In this document: in pieces, positions 1-11,611 of the stretch
Layout: every line of letters begins with the position of its first letter
Numbering within the stretch: the stretch's first letter is position 1
Assembly (NCBI GenBank): GCA_016169945.1
Contig: JADLSH010000367.1
Coordinates: 6,290,501 to 6,354,500 of the forward strand
Reading direction: 5' to 3'
From: Trachythela sp. YZ-2020
Lineage: Eukaryota > Cnidaria > Anthozoa > Malacalcyonacea > Clavulariidae
DNA: 64,000 nucleotides
Position numbers and translations under genes: made by a program
The notes under the pieces: model-generated
Database searches by the model: none
Told to the model about the DNA's origin: nothing
The model's input: the letters and a program-made list of their open reading frames with translations, nothing else

Positions 1-963
1 CTTGAATGGTATGGTAAGAAATGTTTGGTTTTGCGGAAAATGTGCAAGGTTTTTTACTGTAGTTAGGGAGTGGTCATTATTTATGGGGAGGGGGGGGTTG
101 GTGATTGGAAAAAATAGTGGTTGAAAAGTTTTGCAACCCCCCCTTTAAAGATTAAAAAAATTTTCCCCCTTAATAAAACTAAAAACTTTTTCTGACCCCC
201 CCCAAGTTTCTGCCAGCCACATATACACATAGCACATTTGGCAACCATTCTATTGAATGGAACCGTTTGCTGTTTTTTTTTTTATTTAAGTAATAAAAAA
301 TACTCAGCTTTGTAATATTAATTATTATTAATAAATAGAATTTATACTATCTCTACTTATATATTATTAATATATATTCATTAAACTAAAAGGGTGTTTA
401 CAAAAATCTGGATATGATTTTTGTATAAATTTTTAACCCCCTTTTTAACCCCCTCTTCTCTTTGACCCCCTGTCTGTGCAAAGTGAAATTTTGTTTGCCC
501 CTACCCATTTGCCAACCCCCATCCCCATCATCCCATACCACTTACTGGGGCTCCATTTATTACAACTTGAAAATTGGAGATGTTGGCTTTCACTTTTGGT
601 CGCGTTCCAATCCACAGGGCTTCTGTCTTTTTGCAATTTAGCACCATTTCGAGATACCGAAATGTACGCTGATGATGTCACCCTGGGATTTCGAGCAACA
701 TATCATTATGAAACTGTGATTTAAACTGTAAAATAATTGCTAAATTTAAGGTAAGTATAGATAATATACTGATGAAAGCTTAATGTCTGAAATGTTTGTC
801 AATTTATGCAGCATGGGGCCATGGACTGTAAAGCGTTTTTAGTTGTTAATTGTAATCGTTCTTGATCCGTACATTCGTCCAAATTATTTGTAGAAGCAAC
901 CGAAATTACTAAAATATGTAAAATCAATAAATCATCAGTACGAGTGTAAGAAAATCACCAATT
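1..963. other. Non-coding, homopolymer-rich sequence
   Basis: I see no gene here. The stretch is rich in G and C homopolymer runs (around 85-100, 136-142, 195-202, 435-470) and AT-rich filler. From about 65 it reads AGGGAGTGGTCATTATTTAT followed by a G run. A close relative of this start (AGGGAGCAGTCATTATTAAT plus a G run) is at 42378, so it is probably one end of a repeated DNA transposon. The opposite end was not found. Short reading frames at 445-724 on both strands have no recognisable features. Confidence 0.5.
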
Positions 964-3311
964 ATGTCGACCAAATCTAGAGGTTGCAAACGACGCTATT
1001 GCCATCGGATGAAATGCGACGAATGCCAGAAAGAAATGAACTCTGACTACCAAGAATCTCATACAAAATATCCATCATGGTAAGAAGATAAAGTTTAGCC
1101 CTTTAGTTGAATCGTCACAATCCAAATTGGGAAGCTTTTTTGTAAGTACAGATAATAAATACCATCAATAAATCGGAGCGGTAGCCAGCGGCATTGACAG
1201 TGTGGTCACCATATCTCACCAGTTGTCGGCAGGTTGTGTAACTGAATCCGAATCAAGTGAGTTAAGAGAAGCAGTTGATTGCAACACGTTGCAAGCGAAT
1301 AGCGTAAATGTCCAGCAGCTCCAACCAGAAATAGAATTACAACAGTCAACTGTGAAGCAAGTGGAAGAAGATGTAATGTTCGTGGACGAAAATATAGAAT
1401 TATCAAAGCAAAACACCATGACAGTCCTGGACGAAAATATTGATGAGCCAACTAAGCAATTCAAAGAACCAATTAATGTCCTGGACGAAAACCCAGATGA
1501 AAAGGTCGTTGACCAAACAACAGTTTATGTGCCATCAACAGCGTCGTCTAAGTCCCTTGGTCCAAACCAGTCCATTCTATCAGAATATCCGACCAAAATG
1601 CTTTGAAGTGAACAATATCCCCGGCGATTTAACCCTCAGTTGTACAAAATCGTACTTACGAAATCGAGAACAATCAGTGTGCGTGCTTTTCCTGCAGAGA
1701 GTTCGAAAATGATGACTCATTTGTATTTAATAATTGGAGAAAACCAGAAAAACGTTCTAAACATGGAAGATCTGAAAAGCACATAACATCGATGACTAAG
1801 TGGGCATTGTTTATAGCCAATCAGAAACGGGACACATCCGTCCTAGAGCAAGTAAACAGTGCTCATAAGCAGCAAGTAATAAGCAACCGCCATTTCCTTC
1901 AAGTTATTATCGAGTGCTTTCATGTTTCCTGCCCAGCAGAATATTGCCATGCGAGGACATGTAGAGGATAGAAAAAAATATTTGGGAAGTCTCAGATATC
2001 AACAGAGGGAATTTTCTTGAGTTACTGCACTTTAGATGCAAGGATTTGCCATGGCTGAAACTGAAGCTTCAAAGCCAACTTGAAGCACACGCCCAGTGGA
2101 CATCGCCAAAAATCCAGAATGAACTCATTGGAATTGTTTCGGATATGGTGCTAAAGAGGATCACAAGTGAAGTCAGGAACAGTGGTCAGTACAGCATAAT
2201 TGTCGGTGAGACTGCAGACTGCAGCAGAACAGAGCAAGTATCACTATGTCTAAGGTACGTTTTCGCTGGTTAGACAAAGGAAACTTTTGTTGGCTTTCAC
2301 ACAACTCCATCAACCGAAGGGGAAGTTCTATATGAGCTCGTGGAGGCGTCTATCAACAGACTTGACTTGAAGTTAGAAGATATTGTGGGAAAGTGTTTTG
2401 ATGGCGCTGCAAATATTAGCGGTGTCAATAAAGGACTAGCGTCGCGCATGAAAGAACGAATGCTCTCCACTTAGCGTGTATGTCCACTGCTATGGCCGTC
2501 TCCTAAATCTGGTACTTCAGGATACAATGACTAATATTGAGTCAATCCGTAACGCCCTTGGAACTATCCAAAGCCTCTATAATTTCCTTGAAGCGAGCCC
2601 GAAACGCCACAGGTTGTTCCAAGACATTCCGATCGATGAAGACCGTATCAACCTAACACTCAAGTCCTTGAGTGTAACTAGATGGTCATGTCGCTGGGAG
2701 GCTGTGAAGGCTGTAGACGAATAAATGCCACGAATCATTCAATCCCTCCTTACTCTTTCGAAGGACCGTGATCCCAAGACATACCGTGATAGCAAGTCTT
2801 TGCTTATTGCAATTTGTGATTTTGAACTTATATTCCGTTTGCGAGTGCTTAAGGTTATCCTCTCAAATACGGATAGTCTCAGCAAGTATCTACAAGGAAA
2901 GAATGTGGACGTCATCATTGCCAAGAAGACTGCTGATTCAACCATCACATCATTGCGCAAGTGCCGAAATGAAGAATCCTTTCAACTTGTTTGGTCTGGA
3001 GCTGAAATTGTGTCCCAAACAGTAAAAGAAAACATTCAAGGCTCCGAATTTACCTTCAAAGATGCCAAAGTACCGAGATCGAAGCCGTCACGTGCGTCGA
3101 TTGCAAGCTCTCGTAGGTGAGCAGTCTAGTGATGATCTACAGCCAACTGCCAAGAGTCACTACCGTTATCACAACATATTACCAGACCCTAGACAAAGTC
3201 CTTCATGAGATGAAGTTGCGTTTCGAGAGTAACGACCAAGATATCTTATGTGCCTTGGCAGATGTAATTTTCAACGCAGTCCCATCCGACAAGAATGCTA
3301 CCAGCAACTGA
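964..3311 (+). pseudogene. Degenerate hAT transposase, ZMYM1/TTF-zinc-finger type
   Basis: The reading frame starts at 964 with a Cys/His-rich N-terminus (CKRRYCHRMKCDECQKEM), followed by an acidic spacer (1202-1606). Parts of the TTF-type zinc finger are recognisable at about 1560-1800, and a DUF4371-like region at 2046-2270 (PWLKLKLQSQLEAH, IVGETADCSRTEQVSLCLRY). The transposase core follows as CFDGAANISGVNKGLASRM and VHCYGRLLNLVLQDT (2395-2525) and SVTRWSCRWEAVKAVDE (2674-2724). The protein is broken by stops and frameshifts near 1080, 1605, 1700, 1968, 2270, 2473, 2722 and 3120. The last recognisable piece (3175-3311) precedes the C-terminal hAT dimerisation domain, which is missing; a minus-strand LINE begins about 30 bases later. 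No terminal repeats were found. Members of this family catalyse cut-and-paste DNA transposition in the nucleus. This copy cannot make protein. The family call rests on motif order, not on a search. Confidence 0.85.
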
Positions 3312-3340
3312 TGCTCATCGGGATTATTACCACTGGTAGT

Positions 3341-4975
3341 TAGATAGATAGTTTAATTAACATTAAGAACTTGCAGCCTTTACAGCTGAATTATGCCTAT
3401 GCTTTACAATTAGAAGAATATTAAAAATCACATAACTATGTACAAAAGGTGTAAAATCGTATCCATTATATAACTGTCTCTGAACCTATTTGTCATACAC
3501 ACTGGAAGTTTAAAGTTTCTATGTTGTCTTAAGAAGGGTTGACCAGTGTTTTCATTTACAGGAGGTAGTAAGCCCTTTGGCTTATGATTAGGGTTGCTTG
3601 CTATTTCATTGAATAGCTTGGTAGTTAGTTGTTGTCTTCGATCAAAGAGTGACGAAATGTTCATTGTTTCCAATACTTCTTGATATTGCAGTTCAGGGAA
3701 GATTATGCGGAAGGCACGCTTTTGAAGTCTTTCCAGATCATTGGACAGGTACTGCGGAAGTGAGTCAAGAAATGCTTCACAAGCATACTCGATAACAGGG
3801 CGAATGCATGTAACATAAAACTGAATTAAATCATTTGGTGGCAGTCTAGCACGCTTTAGTTGTCTTAGGAAATATAGCCGTGAAAATACCTTTTTACAAG
3901 TATTTGTTATATGGGTGTTCCATTTGAGATCATCAGAAAGAGTTAGGCCCAATAATTTCGTAGAGGCCACCACATTAACATTATTATTGTTAATAACTAT
4001 TGGGTCGAATACTTTTGTGGATGTCGAGAAACTTATTCATAAACTCTTGCATTTGGTGTGTCCTTCAGTTCCATGCCATGTGCTATTGACTTTCTGGCAA
4101 ACGTTTACGTCTAATTGAAGTATGCTTAAATCGTTTTTTGGTACAGATTCAGACATGGTTGTATCTTCGACATATTTCCAGAAATCCCGGGTACATTAAT
4201 ATCATCAATCATTCAATATCGCATCCAGCCAGACCCAGGGACCCAATTTGGTGGACGCCTGCATGAAACATTACTCCACTCTGAGAAAAGCAAAAGATTG
4301 CTCGTTTTTACTCGTTGTTTACAAAGTCTTAGAAAGTCAAAATCCAGTACTTAAATGGTTTCAGGATGTTATGTTGTCATCAGCTTTTATAATCGATCAA
4401 ATCAAAAGCTTTGGGGAAAACGAATAACATGACTCTGGTGGTGGAGCCATTCCCATCGGTATTTTTTATCCAAGTATGTAGCATAGATATAATTGCATGG
4501 GTGGTACAAGAGTTTGGCACAGTTCCAAATTGTCTTTTGTCGATCCTGCGCATAACAGCGGGTTTCACAACAAACTCCTCACCAAGTTTTGACAAAATGG
4601 ATGTTAGTGAGATGGGACGCAAGTGATTGTTAATATCTTGAATCGACTTTTCTTTAGGAATTGCAACCACGTCCGCTTTCTTCCATGATGGAGGTAAATG
4701 GCATTCTTGGTAAATGGCATTTTCTTTAAGTAGCCAAGGCGGTATACCGTCGGGACCGTATGCTTTTTTTGGATTGAGTTTTATCAGCTTTTCAAAGACG
4801 TCTGCAGGTGTCACAGTAAGTACTTCATCACACACGACTGGAAGATGGTGATAATCCAAGCGAAGAGGTTCAAAGACAGACATGGGAGACAGGAAAGTGT
4901 TATTGATCTCATTTGCTAGAGCATTTTTCGTTGCACTGGATGGAGTTTCATTAGGTCGTAAAGCTTTCACTATTT
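3341..4975 (-). mobile_element. LINE (CR1/L2-like) reverse transcriptase remnant
   Basis: Read on the minus strand, the RT domain begins near 4970. It shows LNPKKAYGPDGIPPWLLK, then CHLPPSWKKADVVAIPKE and LRPISLTSILSKLGEEFV, and ends its first frame at AFDLIDYK (4385). A decayed 'GVPQGT'-type segment lies near 4230. The catalytic box survives only as YVEDTT (about 4160), so the first aspartate of YxDD is Glu. The C-terminal thumb region is open at 3973-3428 (LLGLTLSDDLKWNTHI, CIRPVIEYACEAF, DLERLQKRAFRIIFPE). The 3' tail, seen at 3341-3390, is a short ATCT-type repeat. The endonuclease domain is absent, so the copy is 5'-truncated as is usual for LINEs. It abuts the hAT pseudogene and may have truncated it. 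Confidence 0.88.
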
Positions 4976-4984
4976 TATCAGTAT

Positions 4985-5730
4985 ATATGAGATGTCCGAC
5001 TATGCTGGAAAACGTGGAATGGAATTAAACCCCAAAAAATGTAAAGACATGTTCGTGTCCTTTCTGAAGTATGGCTTACCTTCCAATATTCCCCCTTTGT
5101 ACGTTGCTGGAACGGTTGTGGAAAGAGTATCGACATTTAAACTACTTGGTGTAATATTATCAGACGATTTAACTTGGAGCTCACATGTCGATAATGTACT
5201 TAAGAAGGCAAATTCTAGGTTATACACATTAAGGAATTTAAAGAGAGCTCAGTGGTATTAATCAGCAGGACCTTGTCCGTGTATACGTCTCGTTTATTAG
5301 ATCCGGTGTAGAATGCATCACCGGTCTGGTCAAATTTGACAGTAGGTCTTTCTAACTTGGTGGAGTCAATTCAGAAAAGGACCTTACGGATAATATATCC
5401 CCTTCTGTCCTATGAAGACGCATTGAAGATATCAGGCTTAGAACATTTGCATATAAGAGAACGAATTATTGTGGTAAATTTGTTGATAAAATAAGATCAC
5501 AAACTTTCAATAACCCACTTGAAGGAATTCTAAACCTAAAAGTTAATATTGATAGTGAACATAATTATAATTTAAGATCTGATCACGTTCCTAGGATTTA
5601 TGCAAACACTGAACGTTGTAAAAACTTTATTACCTTTAAATATTATTAATTAGGTCATATTTTAATTGTATTAGCAGTAGGTTAATATTTTTACACCGTG
5701 TAATTGCCAAACGGTTTATTAAACCAATTA
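4985..5730 (+). mobile_element. LINE 3' fragment, second family, head-to-head with the previous one
   Basis: The open frame at 4992-5261 (MELNPKKCKDMFVSFLKYG, STFKLLGVILSDDLTWSSHV, LYTLRNLKRA) is the RT thumb/C-terminal region. It continues in broken frames to about 5650 (VRVYVSFIRSGVEC, NYNLRSDHVPRIY). Only the last fifth of the element is present. It is clearly related to, but well diverged from, the minus-strand LINE at 3341-4975. The two therefore look like independent insertions rather than one twin-primed element. Confidence 0.82.
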
Positions 5731-7050
5731 ATATTATTATAAACTTTTTGCAGTTTTTGCGTACGCCTATTATTTATGTGACGTCATTTCTATTGTTCTT
5801 TGCGTAAAAGGGGAGGATACAATTTTGGGAATTTTTTGCGTACGTACTAAATGCATCACCCCCTTATCAATGTCAGAATTAGTCGCTGCAAAGGAGCGAC
5901 TTACGTCATTTTTATGCATGGGGATTACGTCATTTTCACCAAAATATTTAATGGCTTTTTAAGACTTCAAAGTTTTCGTTAGTGTATAAAGTATACATCA
6001 CGTTTTTTTACTTTTGGTAGCTTTTTGAACGAAATCCATCAACCATTCACTGAGTTATTGCGCCGTTTCATTATCGAGGAGCGAAGTCACAAGTGGATTT
6101 TATAATACATATTTGGTCGTTGCGATTTTGTTTGTTGTTTGCCTTGAAATAAATAGCGTTTAAGGCCTTATAAGGGGTTTGGTTGAGATTACTCGTTTAC
6201 ATCAATCAGAATCGCCACCAATACTTTTTCAAAGTATTAAGTGCTCAAAACACTCTTCGTTCTTGAATATATGCTTTTATTGATATAATTTAATGTATTC
6301 GACAATGTGGCATTGACTATATAATTTTCCCACAAACGTGTTGAAGCCTATAGACACGTTCAATATAATAATACGACTGAGATATTGCCCAAGTGGTTTT
6401 GAAGAACGAGGACATTATAAATGACATATTTTGAGGAAATTGCTAATTTACAAGTGATTATTAGGTGGCAGATTTAAAAATGGACGACAGGATATTCTAT
6501 AATTTAGTCAAAAAACACAGGAATAATTTGAAAGTTTAAAGATTAAATTGCAAAAATATGCTATTTGATCAAATTTGATTGCATGTATCGATAGTGTAGA
6601 CTGTATTTTCAACAGTTGAGCTACAGTACCTGTCAACGTTGTCAAATACTGTTGACATGAACTGAGGATGCGCAATCGATCTGATCTGAGAGTTGTCTAT
6701 AAGTATAAGTATAAGGCAATAATTTTTTTAATATATTGAAGCATCGATTTAATTTAACCATTACGATGAGGCGAAGAATTACCTGGTACTTGGTTCAGAA
6801 AGATCAAAGATGAAGGCATAAGATACTCTCTAATTTACAAATGATCAGATCACATAGGTTAAATCACGAAAATTAGCACAATAAATAAAAAGATAAGAGG
6901 AGAAAATATTGAGAACACGTACAGCAATACACCAGACTGGCCAAAAAATAGAGTCGCACACACCTAATCGCTTAGACTTCGGTATTCAGACATTGCTTAT
7001 ATTATCAGTAACTGTAGTGATGGCGATGAAAATGTACTAAATAATGGTTT
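5731..7050. other. Gene-free upstream region of the PMP-like gene
   Basis: No coding region was recognised. There are CRE-like TGACGTCA/TTACGTCA words at 5778-5790, 5900-5910 and 5925-5935, and a short GTCGCT...AGCGAC hairpin near 5881. The 5' untranslated part of the gene starting at 7105 probably begins in the last 100-150 bases, because sequence similar to 7010-7104 precedes the duplicate first exon at 42134. Confidence 0.4.
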
Positions 7051-7104
7051 GTTGTGTATGACGACAGTCTCCAGTATTTTGGTTCGAAACTTGGCATTGT
7101 AAAA

Positions 7105-7153
7105 ATGTTTCCATGGGACATGGTAGTCTTTATTCTATCTGTTATACTTAACG
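7105..7153 (+). CDS. First coding exon (signal peptide) of PMP-like multi-membrane protein
   Basis: The ATG at 7105 opens MFPWDMVVFILSVILN, a short hydrophobic leader. After AAC-G the exon meets a good donor, GTAAGG, at 7154, leaving a phase-1 split codon. The large exon at 11862 begins directly after TTTTGTAG and supplies TT, completing Val and continuing ThrLeuValLysSerAspValPheVal in frame. The large exon otherwise has no initiator methionine or signal peptide, so this exon fits as its start. The same leader, donor and part of the upstream sequence recur at 42134-42167. The role is to target the protein to the secretory pathway. The splice join is inferred; a cDNA would prove it. The exon is too short to call alone and is supported by the phase match and the duplicate. 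Confidence 0.68.
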
Positions 7154-7773
7154 GTAAGGAAATATTACTGAAGTATCGGCGGGCACCCACTGCCACCCAC
7201 TCAGTGCCACCAGTTGCCTTGCCCAGCTTGTTAGCTACTTGCTATGCCCTCCGAAATATACCGCCAAAATACTGGTGGCCTATTAATTAGCCGCGAATAT
7301 CCTTGATTACCTGCACTATACGTACAGACAGGCCTTGATGCCCCACTAAAACATATAGAAATATTCAAGGTGAAATTGGCCTTGATTTTCTTTTTCTAAA
7401 ATCCAAATTCAAAGCCGATTGTTTTAGTACAGTAGATTGAAAATTGAAATACTGGCGATGTATAAAGAGACGAAAAAAGCCCATATTGATATAGTACAGA
7501 ACGTTGACTCTACATTACTACATCAGCACATCAGTCTAAATCATTGCTATACCTGCAAAATTACATACATCCACGTACCTACATCAGTTGGTACTTCGGA
7601 ACTGATTACATGGAAAGCCGTTTTCAGCCTGGGCTTAGCTAGTTTTATAGCTTGAGGAACATATCGTTGCTATTAGTCGCATTCTCTTGGGCACTACTTA
7701 TTAAATTCAACAGTTTATCATTTTATCCACCTGGAAGATGTAGGCGTTTATATTTTAAGTTTTAAGAAAACAT

Positions 7774-8215
7774 GCATTATTATTATTATTATTATCTGGT
7801 GTTTAATGACACATTATCGCATAAAAATGAATTACAATGTGTTTACAAAATCGATTAAGTAATATATATTTACAAAGTTATAATTGCCAAGCTAAAAAGA
7901 TATAAGAATTACAGTAATTGTTATTATATGATAAAAATTATCAAATTATTTCATTTAAGATACGGTTCTATCAGCTATTTCATAGTATTCAGTTTTGCAA
8001 TTGTGCTTGGAAAGAAGTTTTTAAAACAGTTCAGTTCTGCACTTATACAGCGACAGATTATTTAAAGTCCTAATATAATATTGATGAGCGCAAACTCTGG
8101 ACTGCGTTACATGTTCTGCAAGGGGGCCACCTGTAAGTTCTTTATGCAAATTTCGTTTCGTCTGTCGCATGCATATTTTGTAAATAGCACTTTGATTCAA
8201 CAGATCACTCCCTGA
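7774..8215 (-). mobile_element. LINE 3' relic with (ATT)n tail
   Basis: The minus strand from 8215 reads SDLLNQSAIYKICMRQTKRN, ELTGGPLAEHVTQSR, and YYIRTLNNLSLYKCRTELF before a frameshift. The pattern of a short C-terminal RT tail with RTL/KCRTELF-like ends is typical of CR1/Jockey-group LINEs. The 3' end is the ATT microsatellite at 7776-7796. Only the end of the element remains, and it lies in the inferred intron. Confidence 0.62.
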
Positions 8216-8620
8216 AAATAATATTGCTATTAAATTTTTTTGCTAAAATTGGGAGTAATTTTACTCCTGAATTTTTACTGCTGCCAAAGTCATTTAACTC
8301 CAACATTATCTGAGATTTATTTCACTTGGGCGTAGGGACTAGTTAGGGTATTTGCTAGTGATACAAATGCTTTTTAATAAGCAAGAAGTTCCTGCTATTT
8401 AACTAGCTGACGAAGGTTCTTTGCTCCGGTAACGTCGCCAAGTGGGAATGCTGTATTATGCTTTGGCTTTATACATTCTTTACTCATGTTTACTGTTCAA
8501 CCGCGAGCGGTAATCGAAGCAGGGTCTGTCTAGAATCGCCAACGTACTTTTCTCGTTATATTCGCTCAAAGTCAAAGGATTTTATTTACATTTTTGGATT
8601 GTATTGATATTTTTTTCCTG

Positions 8621-8890
8621 CTGAGAAGAATGGACCATCTGGAAGAGGGTCGATGTTATTCTTTTGCAAAAAACAAAGATTGTGCGGGACCCGAAGAAAG
8701 AATTAAGACCAATTTCTCTTACTGCTTGTGTATCCAAAGTGGCTGAGGAATTTCTAGTGAATGATTATGTTAAGCCTGCGGTATTAAAGGTGATTGATTG
8801 TAATCAGTATGGCGCAATTCCAAAATCTTCCATTAGACTTGCTGCAAGTCTCTCTTTCATTGACATTCTGTATCGATCCACTATAGTGTA
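8621..8890 (+). mobile_element. LINE reverse-transcriptase fragment
   Basis: The frame from about 8629 reads WKRVDVILLQKTK, then KELRPISLTACVSKVAEEFL and YVKPAVLKVIDCNQYGAIP. It matches the same RT block as the minus-strand LINE at 4700-4480 (LRPISLTSILSKLGEEFV ... FGTVPNS). The reading ends where the foldback MITE at 8871 interrupts it. After that MITE, bases 9008-9035 may continue the same frame (HKVNNGN). Confidence 0.78.
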
Positions 8891-9007
8891 AATAACATGA
8901 CGTAGTTCGGGGTAGCGGAGCGAGATATATTCGTGACTCGTAACATGGCGTTATACAAGTCTCCACCCCGCACTACGTCATGTTAATTACACTATAATGG
9001 ATCGATA
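8871..9007. mobile_element. Foldback MITE (137 bp)
   Basis: The ends TATCGATCCACTATAGTGTA and its near-perfect inverse (...TACACTATAATGGATCGATA) bracket the element, and a second inverted pair ACATGACGTAGT / ACTACGTCATGT lies just inside. A terminal TA on both sides would suit a Tc1/mariner-type target duplication, but the frame of the disrupted LINE joins better if the TA belongs to the element, so the superfamily is open. Bases 8921-8954 recur, reverse-complemented, at about 61759-61792. Confidence 0.75.
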
Positions 9008-9051
9008 CACAAAGTTAATAATGGTAATAGACCTTTCCCCTTACAGGTGTA

Positions 9052-10000
9052 TGTACCACAGAATACCACACAAATTTACATGTTCCATATCTTTCGTAAA
9101 ATACATATAATATAGCCTGTTAATATTTTTAGTATAGTTTTTCACTGTATTTTTTCTTCCCGGGGGGGTTTTGGGGCTAGATTTGGTAGACTTAATTTAT
9201 TACTTTTTAATTGAACATTCTGTGGAAAAAACCCCTAATGTACCACAGAATACCAGCACAGAAAAAACACAATAAGTAAGGAACGGTTTATCAAATTGTA
9301 CCAGGATTTGGTGTGTCATTTTGTGTGCTAATACTGTTGGATGTAAAACAATATTGCTAACTTAAGTGAAAGGCAAATACCACTACAGAATACCAGTGGT
9401 GTGTACCACAGAATACCAGTTTTTTATCAGTAATTTTGAAAAATTCAGTTTTCCGATTGTAAAACGGATTAGTAATACTATTGTGTTGCATTGAAAAACA
9501 TTAACTTTACCTGTTTATTCTGTTAGCTAAGCTGCCTGATATTCAGGCTTAACCTAAACTGTAAAAAACTTTGGCCAAAATTCGGAAATAATCCTGGGGT
9601 CTAGGTACGAGTTTAGGCTGAATATCCAAGTTGGCGCCAAAAAAATGAATACACCAAATCAAAAGTTTTCCGTACTAAAATAGACATAAAAAATCAATTT
9701 TTGTGTATGTTGGGTGAAACACAATTTTTAGTTCCGTGTTACAAAATTGTCAAGTCTCAGTTTGAACCATTGAACTAAATGAACTTGTAAAGAAGATTGA
9801 CTGGACATGTTTAGTTGCAGAGATCTAACGAATTTTATTAAAAACTCTTTGTTCAGTTTTTGTACATAATTTTTAAATAGTTGCATAATTATTTTAATAT
9901 TAATAATTGTTATAATGTTTTTTGTATGTTCCTTAAGTAAAATATATCAACTACAGGATGTTGAAAAACAATATACATACATGTACCACAGAATACCAGT
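9052..10000. repeat. Five spaced copies of TGTACCACAGAATACCA
   Basis: Exact or near-exact copies lie at 9052-9068, 9239-9255, 9378-9397 (one substitution and one inserted base), 9402-9420 and 9982-10000. All are in the same orientation in otherwise AT-rich sequence. Spacings are irregular (about 190, 140, 24 and 580 bp), so this is not a simple tandem array. No coding region was seen between them. Confidence 0.7.
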
Positions 10001-10321
10001 CAAATGGTTATCCAATGTACGTAATAAAGAGAAACTCCTATTTTTCGAAGATATATACGGTAGTACTAATCAGTTGGTGAAGGGTTAATTTATGACATAT
10101 TGATCAACATAAATTCTGCTGGTTTGCAAACTTTCCGATTTTAAGAGGAAAAAAGTATCAAAGCAATCTAATTTTATTTCTTGTTAATCCAGATTATTTT
10201 TAAGAATTTTTATGAAAATATCCATTTTTTGTTTTTATATGTTCGTTAAGACTAAAACTAATATATATTCACAAAAATAAAGTATATAGCATGTTTCCTC
10301 CAAATTTTATAAGAGAAATAA

Positions 10322-10550
10322 AAAATAGGTACGCAAAGCGTACATGTATCTGCTCATGCGTGTTTGCATAATTGTATAATTAAATAGCGTAATTGATGAT
10401 GTCAATGCATGAGGTCAATGTCACTCAATGAGTGTATGAACATTTATATTGCTTTTAAAAACAGTGCATAAAGGGGATGAGGGCCTATAGGATGATGCCC
10501 ATGGGAGCAATGTTTAAAACAATTGTGAAACCTTCAGATATAAGTATATC
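10322..10550 (+). repeat. Dispersed repeat, inverted relative to 29303-29585
   Basis: Blocks such as GGTACGCAAAGCGTACATGT, CTGCTCATGCGTGTTTGCAT and AACAATTGTGAAACCTTCAGA recur as reverse complements at 29303-29585 in the same relative order. The two copies have diverged, and the second contains extra sequence. It is probably a piece of an old transposon of unknown class. Confidence 0.6.
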
Positions 10551-10594
10551 AACCTCGTTCCCAGGGCTTTCTAGGCGTGTTAATCCCTTGAGTT

Positions 10595-11611
10595 CAACTA
10601 AATCCAGATAAATGTAAAGAACTTAGAATCTCGTTTAACACAGAGCCAGCTGCTTTTGATCCAATAGTTGTTGATGGAAAAGAAATAAAAGTCGTTACGA
10701 GTTTCACGCCTGTATTCTAAAAGCTCACTCTCACTCACACTCAAAGAGTGGAGGTTCAATCTAAGCTTCCCTTGAGTGTCAGTACTATTTTTGAATAGCT
10801 GGAGGGTGAGTACTCACATAGTATGGTATGGCACTAACCCTCCAGCTTTTCAAAAACAGCACTGACACTCAAGTTAAGCTCAGATTGAACCTCCACTCTT
10901 TGAGTGTGAGTGTGAGTGAGCTTTTAGAATACAGGCGTCAGACTTTTGGGACTTACTATCAATAATAAAATAACCTGGAACGATCATATAGACGAAGTGG
11001 TTAAGACAGTTAGCAAGGGATTGTATTTTCTTACCGACAATTAAAACGCGCAAAGGTACCACGCAATGACTGAACTAGGTTTTATATATCATATGTCAGA
11101 CAGTCACTGATTATGCAATACCAGTATTTTACCATTCCCTGCCACAATAACTGAAAAATGAGTTGGTACGTTTAGAGAAAAGAGCAATGTCCATCATAAT
11201 GTAAAACGTAGATTACTTTGATGCACTCAAAAGTCTAGATATCAAACCTATGGAAGAACACCATGAACATTTGTGCGATAAACTGTTCCAGCCTGTAATG
11301 TCTGATCCAAACCATAAAATTCATAACCTGTTACCAGCAAGGCACGACTCAAGTTACAATTTAAGACAAGAAAAGAAATTTAACATTTCTATAACTCATA
11401 CTAATAGGCAAAGAAACTATTTTATCCTTGCCATGTGAGATAAGTTTAATTAGAGTTGATTTGTTAAATAGGTACTACATTTAAATTTTTAGATTCATCA
11501 TTTTATTTATAATATTCATCTATTAAATTTTAATTGTAAATAATTACGTAATTCAGCCGTAAGGCAATTTGATTAAAAAGCTATTCTATGTTATTTTGTT
11601 CTATTCTATTC
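10595..11611 (+). mobile_element. LINE 3' fragment, interrupted by a MITE
   Basis: The frame 10595-10706 reads QLNPDKCKELRISFNTE, FDPIVVDGKEIKVVTSF. After the MITE (10707-10937) it resumes as RLLGLTINNKITWNDHIDEV, VSKGLYFLT, and then breaks into frames up to 11438 (NHKIHNLLPARHDSSYNLR). The 3' end near 11560-11611 has a CAGCCGTAAGGC block also present in the LINE ending at 3341, plus a TTCTA microsatellite. It is the C-terminal third of a CR1/L2-like element, inside the inferred intron. Confidence 0.8.
10707..10937. mobile_element. MITE (231 bp) with 3-bp TCA target duplication
   Basis: Long terminal inverted repeats start CGCCTGTATTCTAAAAGCTC and include a run of CTCACT/CACACT units; the right end is the inverse. 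TCA flanks both sides (10704-10706 and 10938-10940). Removing the element and one TCA rejoins the LINE reading frame exactly (...VTSF-RLLGLTI...), which proves the boundaries. A 3-bp duplication suggests a PIF/Harbinger- or CACTA-type mobiliser; the sequence does not decide which. Confidence 0.9.

Noticed and set aside
3341..5730. Twin-primed single LINE
   Set aside because: The overlapping C-terminal parts of the two halves are too different to be one element.
8871..9007. Firm Tc1/mariner assignment from terminal TA
   Set aside because: The disrupted LINE frame is better restored if the TA belongs to the element, so the duplication is unresolved.
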